From Flavobacteriaceae bacterium UBA7433 (GTDB taxonomy: Bacteria; Bacteroidota; Bacteroidia; Flavobacteriales; Flavobacteriaceae), in NCBI GenBank assembly GCA_002477565.1, contig DLQL01000102.1:23146-45194 (forward strand): a stretch of 22,049 bases of DNA, in the 5' to 3' direction. This document shows positions 14,477-19,862 of this stretch, in pieces. The notes under the pieces were generated by a model. That model searched no databases. It had not been told where the DNA came from and saw only the letters and a program-made list of their open reading frames with translations. Both the position numbers and the translations under genes were made by a program. Position 1 is the stretch's first letter, and the number at the start of each line of letters is the position of its first letter.

Positions 14477-14806
14477 TTAACAGCAGTTCGCTGTGTTTTG
14501 TGGTTTTTTAAAAAAATTGGACAGCAATTCTTGAGCGGTTTCCCATTTTTCTTGGTCGATGCAGTAACACATGCGTTTGCCAGAAATGGTGCCTCGTATG
14601 ATGCCGATTGATTTCAGTTCTTTCAAATGTTGAGAGATGGTTGCTTGTGCGAGGCCCGTTTCAAAGACGAGGTCATTGCAAATGCATCCTTCATGTTGCA
14701 GTATTTGTTCCAAAATAGCGATGCGAGCAGGATGGCCAAGCACTTTGGCAATGTGCGCTAATTCGTTTTGTGCTGCTGTAAATATTTCTGTTTTGGTCAC
14801 TCCCAT
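14477..14806 (-). CDS. ArsR family metalloregulatory repressor
   Basis: 109 residues from the start MGVTKTEIF at 14806; a start at 14815 would add three residues. The winged-helix HTH includes LGHPARIAILEQIL, ETGLAQATISQHLKEL and a wing GTISGKRMCYC. Cys41-x-Cys43 in EGCICNDL matches the CVC-type metal site on the DNA-binding helix of ArsR. The protein also ends in Cys-Cys. It should repress its own operon until arsenite or antimonite binds. A centred palindrome overlapping the likely -7 box lies just upstream, as expected for autoregulation. Confidence 0.9.
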   Translation of the reverse strand: MGVTKTEIFTAAQNELAHIAKVLGHPARIAILEQILQHEGCICNDLVFETGLAQATISQHLKELKSIGIIRGTISGKRMCYCIDQEKWETAQELLSNFFKKPQNTANCC

Positions 14807-14810
14807 TGCA

Positions 14811-14840
14811 ATCATTTATATATTGCAATATTACGATGAT
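14811..14840. promoter_or_regulatory. Putative ArsR operator and overlapping promoter
   Basis: A perfect 12-bp palindrome ATATTGCAATAT (14820-14831) is nested in outer arms ATCAT (14811-14815) and ATGAT (14836-14840) with the same centre. The minus-strand sequence TAATATTG (14826-14833), one base off TAnnTTTG, overlaps it. Binding by ArsR here would block initiation. This is inferred from position and symmetry. Confidence 0.55.
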
Positions 14841-14878
14841 AATTCGAAATGCAAAAGAAATATTGGGTTTTTATTTTT

Positions 14879-15823
14879 TCAAACAGCAAAGAAGTGGGCG
14901 GCTATTTTGTCCACACAGGTTTGGGCGAGTTTGATTTTAGAGGCATCGGTCCATCCGGCAACATGAGGAGATAGCAAGACCTTGTCCGAGTGAATCAGGT
15001 ATTCAAAAGCTTTGGGGAGGGATTCGTTTTCAAAGAAATTCTCAAAAGACCCGTTTTCGTATTCCAGCACATCCAATCCTGCGCCTACTATTTTTCCAGA
15101 CTCCAATGCTGCAACCAAATCAGCAGTTACCACGGCACTTCCTCTCGCCGTATTGAGCAGGTAAAAGGGATGATGAAACCCTGAAATAAAGTCGCTGTTG
15201 ATCATTTTGTGAGAAGCTTCGTTGAAAGGAGTGTGCAGGCTAAGTACCGTTGCTTTTTCTTGAATTTCTGTCAAACTAGTCTGTCGGCAATTTTCATCTC
15301 CGACTCCTTCTTTGAGGTCATAGCAAAGAACTTCTACATCGAAGCCACGCAATCTTTTTGCAAAAGCTTTGCCCATATTCCCGTAGCCGATCAAGCCCAC
15401 CGTTTTGCCACTCAGTTGGACGCCTCGGTTGGCTTCTCGGAGCCACTTTCCACTGCGAATTTGCATGTCTGCCTGTTTGATTTTGTTGAACAGAGCGAGC
15501 AACAGAGCGACAGCGTGTTCTCCCACGGCATCTCGGTTGCCTTCGGGAGCTGCAATTAGCTGAACCCCTTTTTTGGCGGCGTAGTCAAGGTCAATGCTTT
15601 CCAGACCGGCTCCGACACGTGCGATGAATTTCAAACGGGTGGCTTTGTCCAAGAATGCGGCATCAATTTTGAAACGACTGCGAATTACAATTCCTTCGTA
15701 CTGGTGAATTTTGGAGGCGATGCTTTCTTTGGAAGACGCGTAGTCTTCTTCGTTGGTACAGCCTAATTTTTCGAGGCCTTCCAGCAAAATTGGGTGGTTT
15801 CGATCGATGTGAAGCACCTTCAT
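14879..15823 (-). CDS. D-isomer 2-hydroxyacid dehydrogenase family protein
   Basis: 314 residues. An NAD(P)-dependent dehydrogenase of the SerA/LdhA superfamily that interconverts 2-oxo and D-2-hydroxy acids. The outer domain has RVGAG at 69-73. The Rossmann motif GYGNMG is at 146-151, and NTARGSAV carries the catalytic Arg. Catalytic His287 lies in LSPHVAGW. There is no C-terminal ACT domain, so it is not a long-form phosphoglycerate dehydrogenase. The start at 15823 (MKVLHIDRN) begins the fold; a longer frame would overlap panB. It is 22 bases after panB, so co-transcribed. It could be phosphoglycerate dehydrogenase or, given panB, a ketopantoate-reducing enzyme; sequence alone does not decide. 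Confidence 0.88.
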   Translation of the reverse strand: MKVLHIDRNHPILLEGLEKLGCTNEEDYASSKESIASKIHQYEGIVIRSRFKIDAAFLDKATRLKFIARVGAGLESIDLDYAAKKGVQLIAAPEGNRDAVGEHAVALLLALFNKIKQADMQIRSGKWLREANRGVQLSGKTVGLIGYGNMGKAFAKRLRGFDVEVLCYDLKEGVGDENCRQTSLTEIQEKATVLSLHTPFNEASHKMINSDFISGFHHPFYLLNTARGSAVVTADLVAALESGKIVGAGLDVLEYENGSFENFFENESLPKAFEYLIHSDKVLLSPHVAGWTDASKIKLAQTCVDKIAAHFFAV

Positions 15824-15845
15824 GGCGGTTGTTTTTATAGGAAGA

Positions 15846-16664
15846 TCAATATTGTTCTTGGGCGTTGGGGAAATCTTTGGATTTGACATCGTTGCTGTAT
15901 TGTTGAAACGCAGTACTCATCTCTTCATAGAGGTTGAGGTACCTGCGCAAAAAGCGCGGATGGAATTCATGGGTCATGCCAAGCATGTCATGTGTGACCA
16001 ATACTTGACCGTCTACACCCGATCCCGCTCCGATGCCAATCACAGGAATGGATACTTTTTGGGCTACTTTTTCAGCAAGTGCTGCGGGAACTTTTTCCAA
16101 GACCAATGAAAAACAACCGAGTTTTTCTAGCAAGAGTGCATCTTCGATTAGTTTTTCTGCTTCCGCTTCTTCTTTGGCTCTTACAGTATACGTCCCAAAT
16201 TTATAGATGGATTGGGGGGTCAATCCGAGGTGTCCCATTACGGGGATTCCCGCATGGAGAATTCTTTTGATGGATTCTTTGATCTCTTTTCCTCCTTCCA
16301 ATTTGATGGAATGTGCTCCCGATTCTTTCATGATTCGAATGGCAGAACGCAAGGCTTCCTTCGGATCTGATTGGTAGCTCCCAAAAGGCAAATCAACCAC
16401 GACCAAACTCCGCTCACAAGCTCTTACCACCGAACTGGCGTGGTAAATCATTTCGTTCAAAGTGATGGGCAAGGTGGTTTCGTGTCCGGCCATGACATTG
16501 GAGGCAGAGTCTCCAACCAATATGACGTCAATGCCAGCAGCATCTACAATTTTTGCCATCGTAAAATCGTAGGCAGTCAGCATGGATATTTTTTCACCGT
16601 TGAACTTCATTTCAATCAGTGAATTGGTGGTCACGCGTTTGTATTTCTTTTGGGCTAAAGACAT
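15846..16664 (-). CDS. panB: 3-methyl-2-oxobutanoate hydroxymethyltransferase
   Basis: 272 residues, usual length for PanB, which makes ketopantoate from 2-oxoisovalerate and methylene-tetrahydrofolate in pantothenate synthesis. Characteristic segments are MLTAYDFTMAKIVDAAG, ILVGDSASNVMAGHETTLPI (metal-binding Asp), VVVDLPFGSYQ, AHSIKLEGG (catalytic Lys), MGHLGLTPQSI, LVLEKVP (catalytic Glu) and VIGIGAGSGVDGQVLVTHDMLG. The start at 16664 (MSLAQKKYKRVTT) follows a TAATTTTG -7 box. Longer frames to 16814 add no family sequence and would cross the divergent methyltransferase start. It is first in a two-gene unit with the dehydrogenase. Confidence 0.95.
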   Translation of the reverse strand: MSLAQKKYKRVTTNSLIEMKFNGEKISMLTAYDFTMAKIVDAAGIDVILVGDSASNVMAGHETTLPITLNEMIYHASSVVRACERSLVVVDLPFGSYQSDPKEALRSAIRIMKESGAHSIKLEGGKEIKESIKRILHAGIPVMGHLGLTPQSIYKFGTYTVRAKEEAEAEKLIEDALLLEKLGCFSLVLEKVPAALAEKVAQKVSIPVIGIGAGSGVDGQVLVTHDMLGMTHEFHPRFLRRYLNLYEEMSTAFQQYSNDVKSKDFPNAQEQY

Positions 16665-16702
16665 GGGCTTTGCAGGATTAAAATTCAGTTTGTAAAAATA
16701 CG

Positions 16703-16710
16703 CAAAATTA
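16703..16710 (-). promoter_or_regulatory. -7 promoter box of panB
   Basis: Minus-strand TAATTTTG is a perfect TAnnTTTG match 39 bases before the panB start. Confidence 0.5.
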
Positions 16711-16766
16711 TCAAGAGCACCTATCAGTAAGCTTTTGTGGCTGCGGTACAGTTCTAAAAAATAGCC

Positions 16767-16782
16767 TATATTTACACGTGTA
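16767..16782 (+). promoter_or_regulatory. Putative promoter and palindrome before the O-methyltransferase
   Basis: TATATTTA at 16767-16774 is one base off TAnnTTTG and is overlapped at its end by the perfect 10-bp palindrome TACACGTGTA (16773-16782). This leaves about 30 bases to the start at 16813. A regulator site is possible but unproven. Confidence 0.3.
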
Positions 16783-16812
16783 TTTCCACCATTTGCAAAG
16801 AGTTTGCTGTCC

Positions 16813-17487
16813 ATGGAAAACCTTCAAAAAACCCTAAAAAAAGAGATGGATTTTCTGCCAAAAAAAATTGACGAATACATTCTGGCCCACTCCCAACAGG
16901 AGCCTCAACTCTTGCAAGAGTTGAATCGAGAAACTTGGCAAAAAGTGTTGAACCCGCGGATGCTGAGTGGTGAATTTCAAGGCAGGGTCTTGTCCATGAT
17001 TTCTAAGTTGATCCAGCCCAAGACCATTTTAGAAATCGGTACTTATACGGGCTATTCTGCCCTGTGTTTGGCAGAGGGTTTGGCCCCAAACGGAGAACTA
17101 CACACCTTGGACCGCAACGAAGAATTGTTTGACTTGCAACGCGCCTATTTTGACAAATCTCCTTACAAAGACCAGATCCATCAGCATTTGGGAACTGCCT
17201 TGGACCTGTTGCCACAATTCGATCAAAAGTTCGACTTGGTGTTTGTCGATGCAGACAAAGCAAACTACAGCAATTATTTCCACTTGATCATTGACAAAAT
17301 GAATCCGGGCGGAATTATTTTATCTGACAACGTCTTGTGGAGTGGGAAAGTGGTGGAAGCTCTGGATCCCAAAGACATCGATACGGCAGCCCTTTTGGAA
17401 TACAACCGATTGCTCAACGAAGATCCGCGTTTGGAAACGGTTTTGTTGCCCATTCGCGATGGCTTGACGCTGAGTCGAGTAAGGTGA
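16813..17487 (+). CDS. Class I SAM-dependent O-methyltransferase (Methyltransf_3 / TrmR-like)
   Basis: 224 residues. The family includes catechol and caffeoyl-CoA O-methyltransferases and the bacterial tRNA 5-hydroxyuridine methyltransferase TrmR (YrrM). Motif I is ILEIGTYTGYSALCLAEGL, followed by HTLDRNEE for ribose binding, FDLVFVDADKANY with metal-binding Asp, and GGIILSDNVLWSGKV with further metal ligands. The start at 16813 (MENLQKTLKK) is used rather than the TTG at 16804. It is divergent from panB with a 148-base gap. tRNA methylation is the best guess for a housekeeping copy, but small-molecule substrates are possible. Confidence 0.88.
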   Translation: MENLQKTLKKEMDFLPKKIDEYILAHSQQEPQLLQELNRETWQKVLNPRMLSGEFQGRVLSMISKLIQPKTILEIGTYTGYSALCLAEGLAPNGELHTLDRNEELFDLQRAYFDKSPYKDQIHQHLGTALDLLPQFDQKFDLVFVDADKANYSNYFHLIIDKMNPGGIILSDNVLWSGKVVEALDPKDIDTAALLEYNRLLNEDPRLETVLLPIRDGLTLSRVR

Positions 17488-17643
17488 GTTCTAAAAACAG
17501 GGGCCAGAAAGACTTTCAGTAGACGGCCATTGAAACGGAAGGATTGATGAAAGTTCCGGTTGGAACGTTGCAGATAGGTTGCTGTATTGGAGGCCTTTCC
17601 TTTATTTTTTAAGACTTACAATCAAAAACACAAAGAAGAAAGC

Positions 17644-17916
17644 TTAGAATTTTCTTTTGACAGGGCCGGTGAGGTCATCGATGTTCTCTTTGACATTCTC
17701 AATTTCTTTTTGGATGTCTTTGGTCACGTCCAAATCCAAATCGTGTTTTTCAGCGCTGTCTTGGATCTCCCTTTTGATGTCGTTGGTCGCATTTTTCATT
17801 TGACGCATTCCTTTGCCCAATCCTCGAGCGATTTCAGGAATTTTGTCCGCACCAAATAACATGACTACAAGTAGCAGGACGATAAGGATTTCCGGAGCAC
17901 CAATAAATAAAAACAT
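17644..17916 (-). CDS. tatA: Twin-arginine translocase subunit TatA
   Basis: 90 residues. One N-terminal membrane helix (EILIVLLLVVMLF) is followed by the hinge FGADKIPEIARGLGKGMRQ and an amphipathic helix, then a charged, partly coiled tail. This is the TatA/TatE layout: TatA oligomerises to let folded proteins through the inner membrane with TatC. TatC is not in the window. A TATCTTTG -7 box lies 18 bases upstream, so the gene seems to be transcribed alone. The downstream gap (17488-17643) shows no convincing terminator. Confidence 0.93.
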   Translation of the reverse strand: MFLFIGAPEILIVLLLVVMLFGADKIPEIARGLGKGMRQMKNATNDIKREIQDSAEKHDLDLDVTKDIQKEIENVKENIDDLTGPVKRKF

Positions 17917-17933
17917 GCGGTTGAAATTTAAAG

Positions 17934-17941
17934 CAAAGATA
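17934..17941 (-). promoter_or_regulatory. -7 promoter box of tatA
   Basis: Minus-strand TATCTTTG, a perfect TAnnTTTG match 18 bases before the tatA start, predicts a leader of only about 14 bases. Confidence 0.5.
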
Positions 17942-18047
17942 CAGATTCGTTCTGAATTTTGAAATCGTGAGCGGGTTTAATTCCTTTCGTGTTTTCGGTG
18001 CTTTTGAAAAAGGGTGAAAATGCGAAATGTTTTTGAAAGGGAATTCG

Positions 18048-18055
18048 TATTTTTG
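18048..18055 (+). promoter_or_regulatory. -7 promoter box of the hypothetical gene at 18119
   Basis: TATTTTTG is a perfect TAnnTTTG match and predicts a leader of about 60 bases, the longest of the promoters found here. Confidence 0.45.
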
Positions 18056-18068
18056 AACCTTCTTAAAA

Positions 18069-18098
18069 AGAGCGCTCTAAAAAACTTTTTTAAAAAAG
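18069..18098 (+). promoter_or_regulatory. Two tandem perfect palindromes in the leader of the hypothetical gene
   Basis: AGAGCGCTCT (18069-18078) and CTTTTTTAAAAAAG (18085-18098) lie between the -7 box and the start codon. They could be operators or leader structures; no known regulator motif is recognised. Confidence 0.4.
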
Positions 18099-18118
18099 CA
18101 CAATCCAATTGCAATCCT

Positions 18119-18535
18119 ATGGACAAACAAATAGCCGAATACGTTTCAACCACCCTTCAGCAAATGGCCATCCTCGATACGGCTGATGTTGGATTTGAAA
18201 ACATAGTCATTGACGCCTTTAAAACACATCATGAAAATGGAGTGGTTTTCAGTCATCAAAATGGGGAAACCTATGGGTTGGCTTTTTTGAATGCGCTCAC
18301 CCAAGAGAGTGCCTCTAAAATTACACGAGAACTCAAAAAAAACAAAAACTTGAGCCTAAAATCTCTACAAGAATTGGTTGCCAAACACCGATTGAAATGT
18401 TATGTCAAAGGGGGCTCCAATTCATACAACACTTGGAAGACGGGAGACACAGGCGTGGCCTACTTGGAATACGACGACACCAAAAAAATAGTGGTACCGA
18501 GGTTTGTCAACCAATCGGCAAAAGAAAGGGAGTAA
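18119..18535 (+). CDS. Hypothetical protein
   Basis: 138 residues; I do not recognise a family. The start at 18119 (MDKQIAEYVSTTL) is preferred because the in-frame upstream part is basic low-complexity sequence lying across the promoter and palindromes. The protein looks soluble: an N-terminal alpha/beta part (VGFENIVIDAFKTHHENGVVF), a Lys-rich helical middle, then a Gly/Ser/Tyr-rich turn (YVKGGSNSYNTWKTGDTGVAYLEY cut short here: YVKGGSNSYNTWKTGD) and an acidic strand. No signal peptide, membrane segment or catalytic motif is visible. It converges on the secreted nuclease gene 37 bases away. Confidence 0.75.
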   Translation: MDKQIAEYVSTTLQQMAILDTADVGFENIVIDAFKTHHENGVVFSHQNGETYGLAFLNALTQESASKITRELKKNKNLSLKSLQELVAKHRLKCYVKGGSNSYNTWKTGDTGVAYLEYDDTKKIVVPRFVNQSAKERE

Positions 18536-18572
18536 CTTTTTAATCTGCTACCCACCTCCACAGGTCTAAACA

Positions 18573-19283
18573 TCACAAGTCCCATTCAGCAAGACAGACG
18601 GTCGCTTCCAACTGATTTTCAAGAAGGTCCTCAAGTTGTGGAAAAAAATCAATTCCAGTTTCTTCCTCAATACGGTCAACTTTGACCACACAATCTTTCA
18701 ATTCTTTGTCCACTTTGACGTGTGGCAATACAAAGCCGATCATGGCCTGTTTTGACGGAGCATAAATGACCTTGTAGAAATATCCAGGAACAGTCACTTT
18801 GTTACTGCCAACAGTGCCTATGTTGTCTTTAAAAATGGGCCCCGTTACGACAATTACCGTATCCTTGCCCCAGGAATTGACTTTGTTTTCAAGTTTTCTC
18901 CAAAGGCCACCCCTGTTAAAAGAAGGAGTCTGTGGTGATGTATTTGACAGGAAAAAAGATTCTGACATTGCCAAGGCAGAAACCTTCATGTCGTTTGCAG
19001 GCGCCAAATGCCCTTTGTCATAGCCCGATCCAACATAATCTGACAGTTCCGCAGAACCTGTAGCAACCATCTTGTCTGAACGAAAGTTGTTTTTTCGTTC
19101 GTAGGTGCCATTGACCATTTCTGGGGTTAGTTTGTAGCAGACCCAAGCAGCCTGTTCGTTGTCTTCCGAATACGACAAGGTGTAGTAGTGGTGACGGACG
19201 ATTTCTCCAGCGCTTGTGGGAATGTAATTTTGAGCAAAAAAAGAAAGGGGTAAGAAGACAAGGAACAAAAATTTATTTTTCAT
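18573..19283 (-). CDS. Secreted DNA/RNA non-specific endonuclease
   Basis: 236 residues. A Sec signal peptide (MKNKFLFLVFLPLSFFAQ) is followed by the NUC1 (beta-beta-alpha metal) nuclease fold. YDKGHLAPANDM at 88-99 is the active-site motif, with His92 as general base; the usual Arg of DRGH is Lys here. FFLSNTSPQTPSFNRGGLW holds the Mg-binding Asn and the conserved FNRG-W. VTGPIF and VPGYFYKVIY are typical core strands. It should cleave DNA and RNA in the periplasm or outside the cell. It is monocistronic, with no perfect -7 box. It is the third nuclease-type enzyme of the window. Confidence 0.93.
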   Translation of the reverse strand: MKNKFLFLVFLPLSFFAQNYIPTSAGEIVRHHYYTLSYSEDNEQAAWVCYKLTPEMVNGTYERKNNFRSDKMVATGSAELSDYVGSGYDKGHLAPANDMKVSALAMSESFFLSNTSPQTPSFNRGGLWRKLENKVNSWGKDTVIVVTGPIFKDNIGTVGSNKVTVPGYFYKVIYAPSKQAMIGFVLPHVKVDKELKDCVVKVDRIEEETGIDFFPQLEDLLENQLEATVCLAEWDL

Positions 19284-19392
19284 GACGGTTCTTCTTTAGG
19301 TGAAATTCTAAGTTCGTCAATTAATTTTAAATACGAGCCATGATGGGGAACTTTTATGATTTTCAATAAGAGCGTTCAGAATCCAAGCCCTT

Positions 19393-19851
19393 TTAGCGTT
19401 TGAAAGTTTTGCTGTTTCGGTCGTACATCACGATGCTTCCTGCAACGGAGACATTCAGACTCAGGGGCGTGTCGAATTTGACGAGTTGCTGCGCTTTTTC
19501 TATGGCTTTTTTTGACAAGCCATGGTCTTCGGCCCCTAAGAGGTACACACAGCGTCGGGGATGTACAAAAGTCTCCAAGGGAGCTGCATTTTCTTCCAAT
19601 TCTACACCCACCAATACCGCACCTTTGGGGAGGTTGTTGTAAAAATCTTCAAAAGTAGGGTAGTGAAAGTAAGGCATTGCCCCCACTGCTTTGTGGGTGT
19701 CGCAAGCCTGTTTGGCGTAGCGGTTTCCAATGGTAAAAATAAAACTGGCCCCCATGTTTTGGGCAGACCGCCAAAGGACGCCTAAATTTTCAGGAGTTTT
19801 TCCGTTTTGGATGCCGATTCCAAAAAAACCTTGTGTGAGGTTGTCTACCAT
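19393..19851 (-). CDS. SpoU/TrmH family RNA methyltransferase
   Basis: 152 residues, a minimal SPOUT (trefoil-knot) methyltransferase with no extra RNA-binding domain. Motif 1 is ENLGVLWRSAQNMGA, motif 2 is VYLLGAEDHGLSKKAIE, and motif 3 is LSLNVSVAGSIVMYDR. The knot binds S-adenosylmethionine; the targets are ribose 2'-O groups in tRNA or rRNA. It resembles TrmL in size but the RNA site cannot be assigned. It starts 11 bases after the mutS stop and is therefore likely on the mutS transcript. Confidence 0.88.
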   Translation of the reverse strand: MVDNLTQGFFGIGIQNGKTPENLGVLWRSAQNMGASFIFTIGNRYAKQACDTHKAVGAMPYFHYPTFEDFYNNLPKGAVLVGVELEENAAPLETFVHPRRCVYLLGAEDHGLSKKAIEKAQQLVKFDTPLSLNVSVAGSIVMYDRNSKTFKR

Positions 19852-19862
19852 AGTCTACAGGT

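Noticed and set aside
16665..16814. Longer panB reading frame
   Set aside because: The extra 50 codons add no PanB sequence, cover the -7 box and run into the divergent methyltransferase start.
18014..18118. Upstream start for the hypothetical gene
   Set aside because: The extra residues coincide with the promoter box and two palindromes and have a low-complexity composition; kept only as an alternative.
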